Assembly (NCBI GenBank): GCA_024695815.1 | Contig: JAILHK010000033.1 | Location: 1 to 35,499 of the forward strand | Direction of reading: 5' to 3' | From: Prevotella sp. | GTDB taxonomy: Bacteria; Bacteroidota; Bacteroidia; Bacteroidales; Bacteroidaceae | DNA: 35,499 nucleotides | Shown: one piece after another, positions 14,490 to 23,283 of the stretch | Position numbering within the stretch: position 1 is the first letter of the stretch | How the letters are laid out: every line of letters begins with the position of its first letter | Position numbers and translations under genes: made by a program | Notes under the pieces: generated by a model | Seen by the model: only the letters and a program-made list of their open reading frames with translations | What the model was told of the DNA's origin: nothing | Database searches by the model: none

Positions 14490-15272
14490 ATGATATCGAG
14501 TTTGCACACGCCCTGGTACGACCGTCCTTGGGCTGCACTGATCTTCTTTACACGTCTGCCGCTGTGGCGCATCTATCAGCCCCGCAAGGAGAGTTACCAG
14601 TCGGTGGTGGAGTGGTGGCCCCTAGCAGGATGGATCACTGGCAGCGTGACGGCAGCGGTGCTTTACTTTGGCAGTCTGCTGATGCCTTTCATGACGACTG
14701 TCATCGTGGCTATCATCGTCAGACTGCTGCTGACGGGGGCACTGCATGAAGACGGACTGGCTGACTTCTGCGATGGGTTTGGTGGTGGCGGTAGTGACCG
14801 ACAGCGCATACTGAGCATCATGAAAGACTCGCACATAGGTACCTATGGTGTGCTCGGACTGGTGGGCTATGAGTTGCTGCTATTTTCCTCGTGGTTCATG
14901 TTGGGCCCTGAGTGGGCTGCGCTGACGGTGCTGGCTGCCGATCCGTTTGCCAAGATGGTGACAAGTCAGCTGGTGATGATGCTGCCCTATGCCCGACGTG
15001 AGGAGGAGGCAAAGATAAAGTTGGTGTATCGGCCTATAAGTACGTGGGCAGGCGTAGGACTGGCCCTGCAGGGACTGGTGCCCATGGTGCTCTACCTTTT
15101 ATATACGCGTATAGCCTGGGAATGGGTGCTGTTTGTGCCAGCGCTGGTGATGTATTTCCTCTACCTGTTGATCAGGCGTAAGCTTAAGGGCTATACGGGC
15201 GATTGTTGTGGAGCGGTGTGTCTGCTGGTGGAACTGAGCATCTACGTGGTGGTTAGCATCGTAGCCATATAG
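14490..15272 (+). CDS. cobS: CobS, adenosylcobinamide-GDP ribazoletransferase
   Basis: CobS is the integral-membrane enzyme that joins adenosylcobinamide-GDP with alpha-ribazole (phosphate) to form cobalamin. The 260-aa protein has several hydrophobic helices and the family signatures LHEDGLADFCDGFGGGG and IMKDSHIGTYGVLGL, whose acidic residues bind metal. It starts 1 nt after the cobT stop. Its last 31 nt overlap the 3' end of cbiB on the opposite strand, leaving no room for a separate terminator. Confidence 0.94.
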   Translation: MISSLHTPWYDRPWAALIFFTRLPLWRIYQPRKESYQSVVEWWPLAGWITGSVTAAVLYFGSLLMPFMTTVIVAIIVRLLLTGALHEDGLADFCDGFGGGGSDRQRILSIMKDSHIGTYGVLGLVGYELLLFSSWFMLGPEWAALTVLAADPFAKMVTSQLVMMLPYARREEEAKIKLVYRPISTWAGVGLALQGLVPMVLYLLYTRIAWEWVLFVPALVMYFLYLLIRRKLKGYTGDCCGAVCLLVELSIYVVVSIVAI

Positions 15273-16198
15273 CGCAAGGCTACCAATACGACCATGATAA
15301 CCTCTGCCGTTCTGTTGACCAGGACGGCTTTTTTCATGTCTTGAGTGGTCAGCTCGCGTTCGTTTTGGCCAATAAACGGTTTGTAGAACAGTTCACCGAA
15401 GTAGTAGTGCGGTCCGCCAAACCGGCAGTCGAGGATGCTGGCCAGTGCTGCCTCGGGATATCCGCTGTTGGGCGAGGCATGCTGACGTCCGTACTTCCAT
15501 ACAAATGATAGTCGCTTCAGGAAACCTCCTCTTGTGGACGTAAAGAGGGGGACGCAAACCATCAGGACGGCAGTCAGTCGGGCGGGGATGTAGTTGGCAA
15601 TGTCGTCGATATGAGCTGCCCAGCAGCCGAAGTCCTTATAGCGGTCGGTCTTGTAGCCAATCATCGAGTCGAGCGTGTTCACCATCTTATAGGCCAACAT
15701 GCCGGGCGTGCCCAGCAGGGCAAACCAGAAGAGGGGGGCAATGACACCGTCAGAGAGATTCTCTGCCAGCGTTTCGAGGGCAGCTGTGCGCACCTCCTGG
15801 GCCGACAGCTGGGAGGTGTCGCGACCCACGATGCGTGCTACCTGCGTTCTGCCTTCGTCCAGCGAACGGTCGAGGGCTAAAAAGACCTCGCGTACCTCGC
15901 GAATCAGCGTGGTGCCAGCCAGACAGTAGAAGATGATGACGGCATCGAAGACAACTCCTATGTTGAAGGGAAGGAAAAAGAGATAGTGGCGGATGAGATA
16001 TGCGACAATAAAAACTGATATGATAAGGCCAATGGTCATGAGTGCACCCTTCATTTGGCGATGAGGCCCCTTGTTTAGTCTGTGCTCGAAGAAGGCGATG
16101 GCCTTGCCAAACCACACAATGGGGTGGGGCAAACGAGCAGGGTCGCCAAAGAGAAGGTCCATGACCCATCCAATGAGTAGTGAGAGAACCTTAATCAT
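15242..16198 (-). CDS. cbiB: CbiB, adenosylcobinamide-phosphate synthase
   Basis: CbiB attaches the aminopropanol (phosphate) arm, made through CobD, to adenosylcobyric acid in the inner membrane. The 318-aa protein shows the N-terminal DLLFGDPARLPHPIVWFGK signature, several membrane helices and the conserved NLSDGVIAPLFWFALLG, MVNTLDSMIGYK and DDIANYIPARLTA segments. Its ATG overlaps the stop of cbiA-cbiP (16195-16198), so it ends the minus-strand riboswitch operon. Its 3' end overlaps cobS by 31 nt in convergent orientation. Confidence 0.95.
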   Translation of the reverse strand: MIKVLSLLIGWVMDLLFGDPARLPHPIVWFGKAIAFFEHRLNKGPHRQMKGALMTIGLIISVFIVAYLIRHYLFFLPFNIGVVFDAVIIFYCLAGTTLIREVREVFLALDRSLDEGRTQVARIVGRDTSQLSAQEVRTAALETLAENLSDGVIAPLFWFALLGTPGMLAYKMVNTLDSMIGYKTDRYKDFGCWAAHIDDIANYIPARLTAVLMVCVPLFTSTRGGFLKRLSFVWKYGRQHASPNSGYPEAALASILDCRFGGPHYYFGELFYKPFIGQNERELTTQDMKKAVLVNRTAEVIMVVLVALRYMATMLTTT

Positions 16199-18990
16199 TC
16201 GCTTAAGATTTGATAGATACGTGCCATGTCCACGTGTTGGCGTACGTGGTCGGCCAACTTGTTGTATTGTTCCTCTTTGAAATCGGCAAGACTCTGTGTA
16301 GGCGTGGCGGTCGTCGTCAGGCCCTTGAGGAGGTACTCAACGACGGGGGCATTGTCTAGGAAGCCGTGGATGTAGGTGCCGATGCAGTGATCTGATTGCA
16401 GAACGGTCTTGTTGGTAGAGCTGACGCCCTGATGAATCTCGTAGCCCTGACAGGTCTGACCGTTGAACTGGAAAGATATTTGTTGGGTCTTCTTCTCGGA
16501 GGTCATCGTGGTGTGGATAGGCAGAAGTCCTAATCCCGGCAGAGAGGCAATGTTGCCCCCCTCGATGCCGTCGGGGTCGTTGATGGTCTGTCCCAACATC
16601 TGGTAGCCACCGCAGATGCCTACCACCGTCTTACCATTGCGATGGGCGCGCAGAATGGCCTGCGCACAACCGTTGCGGCGCAGTTCCATCAAGTCATCGA
16701 GTGTGGCTTTAGTGCCGGGTAGAATGATAATGTCGGCCCGGGCAATATCAGCGGTGTTGTTGGTGTAGAAGAGGTTCACCCGCGGGTCGCGCTCCAGGGT
16801 GTCGAAGTCGGTGAAGTTGCTGATGTGGCGCAGCAGCACCACAGCGATGTTCACCTTTCCCGCAGCTATCTCGCGGCGTTTCATCTCCAGACTGACGCTG
16901 TCTTCCTCGTCGATAAAGATGTCGCGATAGTAGGGCACCACACCCAGCACGGGGATGCCACAGATGTCTTCCAGCATCTGGCGTCCATGGTCGAACAGGC
17001 GCATGTCGCCACGAAACTTATTGATGATGATGCCCTTGATGCGCTGGCGGTCTTCGGGTTCTTGCAGCATGATGCTGCCATAGACCGAGGCAAAGACGCC
17101 ACCGCGGTCGATGTCGGCCACGAGAATCACGTCGGCATGGGCATGGCGAGCCATCGACATGTTGACCAGGTCGCGGTCTTTCAGATTGATTTCGGCAATG
17201 CTGCCAGCTCCCTCCATCACGATGGGATTATAGCGCGCTGCCAAACGGTCGAAGGCTTCGCATACAGCTCGGCGGTAGTCGAACCCAGTGCCCGTGCGCC
17301 AGTAGTCGTAGGCATCCTTGTTGCCAACGGGGCGCCCGTTGAGCACCACCTGCGAGGTGTGGTCGGAACTGGGCTTCAGCAGCAGGGGGTTCATGTCCGT
17401 ATGACAAGCGATGCCTGCGGCCTCGGCCTGTACGGCCTGAGCACGTCCTATCTCCAGTCCCTCAGGCGTGGCGTAAGAGTTGAGTGCCATGTTTTGAGCT
17501 TTGAAGGGAGCCGGTTGGTAGCCGTCTTGCTTGAAGATGCGACAGAAGGCAGCTGCAATGATGCTTTTGCCAACATCACTGCCTGTGCCTGCAAACATGA
17601 TGGGGTGTAACCCTTTACCCCCTAAGTTAGGGGGCAGGGGGTCTGAAGAGGCAGTTTCTTTGTGATTGTTCAGACCCCTATCGTCCCCTAACTTAGGGGA
17701 CATGTAGAGGTGGGTATAACTGGCTAATACGTTTTTCTGTCTGAATATTGGCGTCGGCACGGGTTCGCCTTTGGCATTATAGACCTGCGTGATGCTTTCA
17801 GGCGTCGCTGCAAACTGGGTGTAGTGGAACTCGTGACCACGATATTCCTTACCGTCCAGCATAAAACTGCGATAGCCAAGCGACAACTTGCGGTCTGCCT
17901 TGCGAGCCGAAATGCAGTGGGGCAGAACGCCGCACATGGGATATTCGCCCTCGTCGGTGAGTATCTTTTCACACAGATACATCATGCCACCACATTCGGC
18001 AATGATGTGTCCGCCCCGCAAGGCATAGTTGCGGATGGCCTCTCGGCAGGCTTCGTTCTGCACCAGTGCCTCGAGATGCTTCTCGGGATAGCCTCCGGGC
18101 AGGTAAAGGAGGTCTATATCGGTGAGGTCTGGCGTGTCGGTCTCGGGATCGAAAAACTGTGGTTGAGCAAAACTGTCGATGACCTCAGTATAGAGGAAAG
18201 AAAACGACTCCTTGTTGCGTGCTATCAGCACCTTTTCGGGGCGTGTAGGTTTTGTTACGGCGGACTGGCACTTTGCCGTAACTAAAGTGGCACTTTGCCG
18301 TAACGAAACTGCAGGTTTGCCGTAACTAAACTTACCCTCTTCCGAAACAAGCGTTTTCCAGTCCACATGGCTTTCTATCAGTGCGAGCAGTTCGTCGCTG
18401 CAGGTATCTTCTGAGAAGTCGAGCCCCAGATAGCGTGAGCCCGTCTCCAAAGCCTGACTCTTGGGCAGATAGCCCAGACAGGTGATGCCAACGTCCTGAC
18501 ACACCTGCTGCAACATGGCGTAGTGGCGCTCGGAGCCCACCTTGTTGAAGATGACACCGCTGATACGTACCCGTGGGTCGAACTGCAGGAAGCCCTTCAG
18601 CAATGGCGCCATGGAGTAGGCAGCGCTCTTGGCATCGACCACCAGTATGACGGGGATGTTGAGCGTGCGAGCGATCTCTGCCGACGACCCCATGTCGCGG
18701 TCGTAGCCATCGAAGAGGCCCATCATCCCTTCCACCACGCAGATGTCGGCCTGATTGCCATAGCGGCAGAAGAGTTCTGCGACATGCTCTGTCGTAGCCA
18801 TAAACGTGTCGAGGTTCACGCTGGGACAGCCGCATACCGCCTCGTGAAACTTCGTGTCGATATAGTCGGGGCCACATTTGAACGGCTGCACCCGGTAGCC
18901 CTTCTTGGTGAAAAGGGCCATCAGGCCGCGGGCTATGGTGGTCTTCCCGCTGCCGCTAGTGGGGGCTGCTATGAGAAAAGCGGACTTCAT
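16195..18990 (-). CDS. cbiA-cbiP: Fused CbiA (cobyrinate a,c-diamide synthase) and CbiP (adenosylcobyric acid synthase)
   Basis: Both halves are ATP- and glutamine-dependent amidases. CbiA (1-~430) has a P-loop (APTSGSGKTT, 9-18), GMMGLFDGYDRD, and a glutaminase domain with AECGGMMYL (Cys333). CbiP (~458-931) has a second P-loop (FAGTGSDVGKS), PFKAQNMALNSY, MEGAGSIAEINL and VGICGGYQMLG. The fusion junction (about 431-458) is encoded by a palindromic element (17618-17700). Residues ~220-242, between the ATPase and glutaminase domains of CbiA, are encoded by three 22-nt tandem repeats. The start at 18990 is chosen at the P-loop domain start; an upstream in-frame extension to 19116 would overlap cbiL. 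A -7-like box lies 8 nt upstream, so it may also be transcribed separately. cbiB follows with an ATGA overlap. Confidence 0.95.
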   Translation of the reverse strand: MKSAFLIAAPTSGSGKTTIARGLMALFTKKGYRVQPFKCGPDYIDTKFHEAVCGCPSVNLDTFMATTEHVAELFCRYGNQADICVVEGMMGLFDGYDRDMGSSAEIARTLNIPVILVVDAKSAAYSMAPLLKGFLQFDPRVRISGVIFNKVGSERHYAMLQQVCQDVGITCLGYLPKSQALETGSRYLGLDFSEDTCSDELLALIESHVDWKTLVSEEGKFSYGKPAVSLRQSATLVTAKCQSAVTKPTRPEKVLIARNKESFSFLYTEVIDSFAQPQFFDPETDTPDLTDIDLLYLPGGYPEKHLEALVQNEACREAIRNYALRGGHIIAECGGMMYLCEKILTDEGEYPMCGVLPHCISARKADRKLSLGYRSFMLDGKEYRGHEFHYTQFAATPESITQVYNAKGEPVPTPIFRQKNVLASYTHLYMSPKLGDDRGLNNHKETASSDPLPPNLGGKGLHPIMFAGTGSDVGKSIIAAAFCRIFKQDGYQPAPFKAQNMALNSYATPEGLEIGRAQAVQAEAAGIACHTDMNPLLLKPSSDHTSQVVLNGRPVGNKDAYDYWRTGTGFDYRRAVCEAFDRLAARYNPIVMEGAGSIAEINLKDRDLVNMSMARHAHADVILVADIDRGGVFASVYGSIMLQEPEDRQRIKGIIINKFRGDMRLFDHGRQMLEDICGIPVLGVVPYYRDIFIDEEDSVSLEMKRREIAAGKVNIAVVLLRHISNFTDFDTLERDPRVNLFYTNNTADIARADIIILPGTKATLDDLMELRRNGCAQAILRAHRNGKTVVGICGGYQMLGQTINDPDGIEGGNIASLPGLGLLPIHTTMTSEKKTQQISFQFNGQTCQGYEIHQGVSSTNKTVLQSDHCIGTYIHGFLDNAPVVEYLLKGLTTTATPTQSLADFKEEQYNKLADHVRQHVDMARIYQILSE
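17618..17700. repeat. Palindromic element at the CbiA-CbiP junction
   Basis: The left arm 17618-17647 and right arm 17669-17700 are near-perfect reverse complements, with a CCCCTAAGTTAGGGG core in each and a TCTGAA/TTCAGA inner edge. A 21-bp spacer separates them. The element is read through in frame as Pro/Gly/Leu-rich linker. Its sequence differs from the elements in the other two fusions but its build is the same: two arms, each a hairpin. Confidence 0.85.
18266..18331. repeat. Three tandem 22-nt repeats inside the CbiA half
   Basis: Units 18266-18287, 18288-18309 and 18310-18331 share TTTGCCGTAAC(T/G)AAA. Units 1 and 2 differ at only two positions. A reversed GTTACGGC at 18254-18261 forms an inverted repeat with the first unit. 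The 66 nt add 22 codons in frame, in the linker between the ATPase and glutaminase domains. Confidence 0.88.
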
Positions 18991-19006
18991 ACGGCGACAA
19001 AGATAG

Positions 19007-19726
19007 TTATTTATTCTGAATTGGCGAAGCCGAGAGGATGCAAAGTGAGAAATAAGGCATCTGTCGGGCCATGATTTCTTCAGAATGGGTGGTGTGGAAA
19101 GCATTTGGCATGCCAATATTCTCGAAATAATGGCATGTGATATGTGTATCTTGTCGCAACAGGCTCTTCACTGCCTGCTGACACTGCGACAGTTTCATGA
19201 TGACTACCACATTTCCGGTTGCCAAGAGCTGACGGAGTGTGGCGGTATCGGCATCGCCAGGCAGAACGACAAGCCGTTCGTGCTGACTCACTAACGAGAG
19301 TCCTGCCTCGGCGGCAGCGGCGATAAACGAAGGGATGCCTGCCAACTGAACAGAGGGGATGCCTTGGCTCTGCAGGCGGTCCATCACGTAGTGGATGGAG
19401 GCGTAGATGCTGACATCACCCTCGACGGCAACGACGACTCGTTGGCCTTCATCGTAACGTTTGACACACTCGTCGCAGAGCGTGTCGTAAACAATAGAAA
19501 CCGCCTGACGGTCCTTGAGCATAGGTAGCTCGAAGACCCTCAGGCGGTTTTTGTCGCACCATTCGTCGATGATGGCGGTGGCGCGTGATTTCAACTGTTC
19601 GTCATTTCCTGTTGTGCCAGGCACCATGATAACGTCGGCCTCTCTCAAGGTCTTTACCGCTTTCAAGGTCAGCAACTCAGGGTCGCCAGGTCCCAGCGAT
19701 AGGAAGGTGACGGAATAGTGTGTCAT
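19007..19726 (-). CDS. cbiL: CbiL, cobalt-precorrin-2 C20-methyltransferase
   Basis: CbiL/CobI adds the C20 methyl group to (cobalt-)precorrin-2, the first committed methylation after cobalt insertion. The 239-aa protein has the tetrapyrrole methyltransferase motifs FLSLGPGDPELLTLKAVKTL, then VVAVEGDVSIYAS (GDxxxY type), IPSFIAAAAEAGL and VVIMKLSQ. The ATG at 19726 is chosen because it begins the first beta strand; the in-frame extension to 19795 would overlap the preceding lipoprotein gene. It follows that gene by 13 nt and precedes cbiA-cbiP by 16 nt, so corrin synthesis is joined to uptake genes in one riboswitch-controlled unit. Confidence 0.94.
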   Translation of the reverse strand: MTHYSVTFLSLGPGDPELLTLKAVKTLREADVIMVPGTTGNDEQLKSRATAIIDEWCDKNRLRVFELPMLKDRQAVSIVYDTLCDECVKRYDEGQRVVVAVEGDVSIYASIHYVMDRLQSQGIPSVQLAGIPSFIAAAAEAGLSLVSQHERLVVLPGDADTATLRQLLATGNVVVIMKLSQCQQAVKSLLRQDTHITCHYFENIGMPNAFHTTHSEEIMARQMPYFSLCILSASPIQNK

Positions 19727-19739
19727 ATGGGTAGCTCTT

Positions 19740-21008
19740 TTATTTCTCGAAGTAGCGAATCTGGTCGAAGTAGATACCAGACGACAGCTGGGCACCCTTA
19801 GTCACACTGCCAGTAGCCACATCGTAGATGTAGATGCGGTTCTCAGTATCGTTGCTGATGCCAAAATATGCCTTATTCTCCTTGGCGTTGTAAACAGAAC
19901 GCTGAGAGAAACTGCCGGCACTGTAGGGCAAATCTTCACCGTTGTACTGCAAACGAGTAGCTGTCTTGGCGTTCAGGTCAACAACAGAGTAATAGTAAGC
20001 CATGTCCTGGATGCCAGTGCCCACGGTGTTGTCGCCTGAGTAAACCAGCGCCTTGTTGCCGCCCAGATACTGGATGGTTAGAATCTTGCCTTTGGTATCG
20101 GGGAAAGCATTGTAGCCGGCTTCGAAGTCGTACTCACCCTTCTTGATGCGCAGCAGGCAACCATAGTACTTCTTTGATACAGAGTTGAAAGCCGTCAGGT
20201 AAAGGTTGTCGTCTTTGTCGAAGAAGATGAAGTCCTGCAGCAGTTCGCCATAGGCAGAACCTTGCATCTGGGCAGCTTCTTTATTGATAATCTCCTGCTC
20301 TACCTCCATGCTCTCAGGGTTGATCACAGCAATACGGAAGAAGGGCTCGTTGGTGCTCTTGTTGCTGCCGCTGGTCACACCTTTGTTGTTGTAGAAATAG
20401 AACAGTTTGTTGTCGCTCTTACGATAGGCCAACAAACCACTGGTAGAAAGCACGTTGTAACCCTCTGCCACCTGAATACCGGTAACGGTGCCCTCTTTGA
20501 TGATGCTCATGTCGGTGGTGTTCAACTTGGTCCAAATAACCTTGGTGTGGCTGTCGTCGGTTGACATGATGAGCAGCGTGTTCTTGTCGAGCCATGCGTG
20601 GGTGTAGTTGCGAGGAGCATAGGTGTTCTGGTCGAACTTCTGTTCCTGAACGGCAGTTATCTGATTGTCTTTCAGCTGCAGCTTAGAGAAGCGGTCTTTT
20701 GAGGAAGGTATCTGGTACATGAACTCGTCGTCGTAGATGCTCTCGATGGTGTAATCGGTAATCTCCACGCCCTTGCCTTCGAATGAAATCAGTGTGTCGG
20801 GGTTGCTCAGGGTGGCAGTGCTCAGCGTGATGTGGGTCTCGGTTTTGCTCATACCGCCGTGCTTGCCGACTGTACAGGTCAGGTCGTAGTGAGCGGTGCT
20901 CTCTTCCTTGGTTTGTTCATTACTTGTTTCGTCGTCTTCGCAAGCGGTGAAAGAGGCAGTCATCAGTAGTACTGCCATCAGTGAATGAATGAAACTTAGC
21001 TTTTTCAT
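19740..21008 (-). CDS. DUF4374 beta-propeller lipoprotein, likely surface partner of the TonB receptor
   Basis: The 422-aa protein has a lipoprotein signal (MKKLSFIHSLMAVLLMTASFTAC) followed by an acidic run (EDDE), which in Bacteroidetes acts as a surface-export signal. The body looks like repeated propeller blades, with segments such as LLQDFIFFDKDDNLYLTAF and NKAYFGISNDTENRIYIYDVATG, typical of DUF4374. Known DUF4374 proteins include XusB, the surface lipoprotein that captures ferric enterobactin for the XusA receptor in Bacteroides thetaiotaomicron. Here the protein sits 35 nt after a TonB receptor under a cobalamin riboswitch, so a corrinoid or cobalt-complex ligand is more likely, as with the unrelated BtuG propellers. 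cbiL follows by 13 nt. Confidence 0.85.
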   Translation of the reverse strand: MKKLSFIHSLMAVLLMTASFTACEDDETSNEQTKEESTAHYDLTCTVGKHGGMSKTETHITLSTATLSNPDTLISFEGKGVEITDYTIESIYDDEFMYQIPSSKDRFSKLQLKDNQITAVQEQKFDQNTYAPRNYTHAWLDKNTLLIMSTDDSHTKVIWTKLNTTDMSIIKEGTVTGIQVAEGYNVLSTSGLLAYRKSDNKLFYFYNNKGVTSGSNKSTNEPFFRIAVINPESMEVEQEIINKEAAQMQGSAYGELLQDFIFFDKDDNLYLTAFNSVSKKYYGCLLRIKKGEYDFEAGYNAFPDTKGKILTIQYLGGNKALVYSGDNTVGTGIQDMAYYYSVVDLNAKTATRLQYNGEDLPYSAGSFSQRSVYNAKENKAYFGISNDTENRIYIYDVATGSVTKGAQLSSGIYFDQIRYFEK

Positions 21009-21043
21009 TGTCTTATATTTCTGATTAATTAAGTTGAAAATAT

Positions 21044-23203
21044 TTATTGTAATAATAGCCTGAATTTGGCAAACAGGGTGCGTCCTGGTTTCTGCAACTT
21101 ATAGTTGTCGTAAACGGTGGCGTTGAAGATGTTCTCGCAATCCAACGAGATGCTGTAGCGCTTGTTGTGCCAGGTATAGGTGGCATTGGCTCCCACGATG
21201 TCCTTCTCGGGGATACGTGCCTTGGTACTCTTGCTGCCATAGGCTTCCCAAGAGAGAAAGAACCAGTGTACCCACTGATGGTCGGCGCAGAGTGATAGGT
21301 GGTCATTTTTTTGAAAGACATCTTTTAGCGTGTAGCGCACCTCTGCCGATGAAAACAACCATGGGCGGTTCGGCACCCGGTTGTTGAATGTGGCATTCTG
21401 TTGTCCGTTGTCCAGATAGCGCAGACGGTTGCGTGCATCCTGCCAGCTGATATTTCCTATCAGTTGTAACCTGCTGTCCCAGTCGTAGCGTATTTCTCCC
21501 TCCAGACCTTTGATATGTACGGCAGGTTCGTTGCTGTATTGCATCATTCCTTCTTTCTCGGCTATCTGTGGCTGAATGTAGTTGTCCACATAGCGTAGGA
21601 AACCGTTTGCCTCATAGAACAATGTGTGTTGTCCGCTGCGTAGGGTGCCGAATAGTCCTATGTTCAGGTTGTCGCTACTCTCGGGCTTCAAAGCCATGTT
21701 GGCATAAATGGTGGTACCATTGCCGAGCAGTTCTCGAGCCAGGGGCAGACGAGTGCTGTGCTCATAGCTGGCTTTGATGGTTAACAACTTGAGAATCTGG
21801 AGCCGGGTACCGATGCCACCGCCAAAATGGTTCTTGGTGTTGCTGCCTTTCACATCGCGTGAGTTGGTGAGGAAAGCCAAGTCGGTTTGTTCCACTGACA
21901 GGTGGTTGATGTAGTCTTTGAGAAAGAATGTGTTATACATTCTGCCTTGCCACAGTGACTGGTTGTATGCCAAGCCAATGATATGTTTGGCCAATACATC
22001 GTTAGCCGGTGTAAACTCCTTATCCACTTCGTCCCGTCGATGATTGCCAATGCGATTCATGGCGTAGGTGAAATCAAACATGTGGTGGTCGGAAAGATGA
22101 TAGTTCAATTCGGCACGAACCACCGTTGTAGGACGTTTGATATGTCGTAACTGGAAATTCCTGCCGTTAATCTCGTTGCGTCCACTATAGATATAATCGC
22201 CATTCCAGTCATATTGGCGATGGGCAGTGTCCGTTGCTATAGAATGGTCCCAGGTATGTGAAAAGGAAAGGTTGGCGCTAAGGTTTTCCGTCAGGAAGTG
22301 GCGCTTCTGGTAGCGGGCACCAATGCTCCAGGCCGTAGTATTGCGCTCAGCCATACCGATGACGCGTGTCTGTACCTGTCCGGTCTGCAGTTCCTTGTTG
22401 GTCTGCAGGTAGCTGGTGCCGATAAAGAATTCGTCTGTCCACCATTTGTCTTTGACCCCCACTTCCATCTGACCTATGAAAGAAAGGTAGTCATCGTGAA
22501 AGCGCTTGCGGTTTTGAGGAAGGTATTTTCGCACAGCCTCGTCCCACAGTTCCACACTTTTCATTGTGTAGTCGTTTTTGGAATAGTCGAAGCCAAGGGT
22601 AGGGCGGATGGTCAGTCCATTCTTGAAGATATATTGTGCGTTGAAGTCGGCCTTATGGGTGTGGAAAGAACCTACGCCATACGACACATCCATGTAGTTG
22701 CTCTTTCGCTGATTAGTTACAATGTTGATGGCACCACCCAGCGCATCACTATTCAACCAGACAGGCACCACACCTTTATAGATTTCTATGTGGTCAATTG
22801 TGCTGATGGGCAGATTGGCAAGTGTGGCACCAGAGCCTTTTACGTCGAGGGGAATGCCATCGATAAAGTAGCGCACGGCATTGCCAGACATGCCGTTGAT
22901 GCTCAGGTCGAAGTCGGAACCCAGCCCGCCTTCCTCACGAATCTTAACTCCAGCCGTTCGATCGATAATGTTGTTCAGATTGTTGATGCTGCCAGCAAAA
23001 GAGCGAATGTCAACGGCATTCACTGTCATCGCACCTTCGCGCAGTTGTTGTATCTTGCTCTTGCCGGTGATGGTCACATCGGATAGTGTCACAGAATCGC
23101 GCATGTGGCTCTTCCGTGACTTCTGTGCTGAGGCTGTCATTATACCGCCAATCCACAGCATGATGGGCATCATCGCAAGGATAATGTGGGTAGTTGTTTT
23201 CAT
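21044..23203 (-). CDS. TonB-dependent outer-membrane receptor under cobalamin riboswitch control
   Basis: The 719-aa protein has a signal peptide (MKTTTHIILAMMPIMLWIGGIMTASA), a short Ton-box-like region (LSDVTITGKSK), a plug domain (about 40-150, with RYFIDGIPLDV and IDHIEIYKGVVPVWLNSDALGGAINI) and a 22-strand-type barrel ending in RTLFAKFRLLLQ. It imports a substrate across the outer membrane using the TonB system. The start at 23203 gives a proper signal peptide. Upstream lies a cobalamin riboswitch, and downstream a DUF4374 lipoprotein and cbiL, so a corrinoid (cobalamin, cobinamide) or a cobalt chelate is the likely cargo. Substrate cannot be read from the sequence. Confidence 0.9.
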   Translation of the reverse strand: MKTTTHIILAMMPIMLWIGGIMTASAQKSRKSHMRDSVTLSDVTITGKSKIQQLREGAMTVNAVDIRSFAGSINNLNNIIDRTAGVKIREEGGLGSDFDLSINGMSGNAVRYFIDGIPLDVKGSGATLANLPISTIDHIEIYKGVVPVWLNSDALGGAINIVTNQRKSNYMDVSYGVGSFHTHKADFNAQYIFKNGLTIRPTLGFDYSKNDYTMKSVELWDEAVRKYLPQNRKRFHDDYLSFIGQMEVGVKDKWWTDEFFIGTSYLQTNKELQTGQVQTRVIGMAERNTTAWSIGARYQKRHFLTENLSANLSFSHTWDHSIATDTAHRQYDWNGDYIYSGRNEINGRNFQLRHIKRPTTVVRAELNYHLSDHHMFDFTYAMNRIGNHRRDEVDKEFTPANDVLAKHIIGLAYNQSLWQGRMYNTFFLKDYINHLSVEQTDLAFLTNSRDVKGSNTKNHFGGGIGTRLQILKLLTIKASYEHSTRLPLARELLGNGTTIYANMALKPESSDNLNIGLFGTLRSGQHTLFYEANGFLRYVDNYIQPQIAEKEGMMQYSNEPAVHIKGLEGEIRYDWDSRLQLIGNISWQDARNRLRYLDNGQQNATFNNRVPNRPWLFSSAEVRYTLKDVFQKNDHLSLCADHQWVHWFFLSWEAYGSKSTKARIPEKDIVGANATYTWHNKRYSISLDCENIFNATVYDNYKLQKPGRTLFAKFRLLLQ

Positions 23204-23258
23204 TGTTAACTGTTGGGCCTTGTCCCGAGGCATCCACGTCGTATCTGTTTTGTTTGTA

Positions 23259-23277
23259 GAGCAGACACTGTCTGCTC
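23259..23277. repeat. Palindrome in the leader between riboswitch and TonB receptor
   Basis: GAGCAGACA, one base, then TGTCTGCTC form a 9-bp perfect inverted repeat just downstream (minus strand) of the B12 box. No U-tract follows, so it is not a simple terminator; it may be part of the expression platform. Confidence 0.55.
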
Positions 23278-23283
23278 CCTTCT

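Noticed and set aside
16825..17610. 261-codon open frame antisense to the CbiP half
   Set aside because: It mirrors a well-supported gene, and its composition is typical of an antisense shadow.
18266..18331. CRISPR-like array
   Set aside because: The three 22-nt units are directly adjacent without spacers and lie inside a coding gene.
18991..19116. 42-residue extension of cbiA-cbiP
   Set aside because: It lies within the 3' end of cbiL in another frame, and the P-loop domain begins at 18990.
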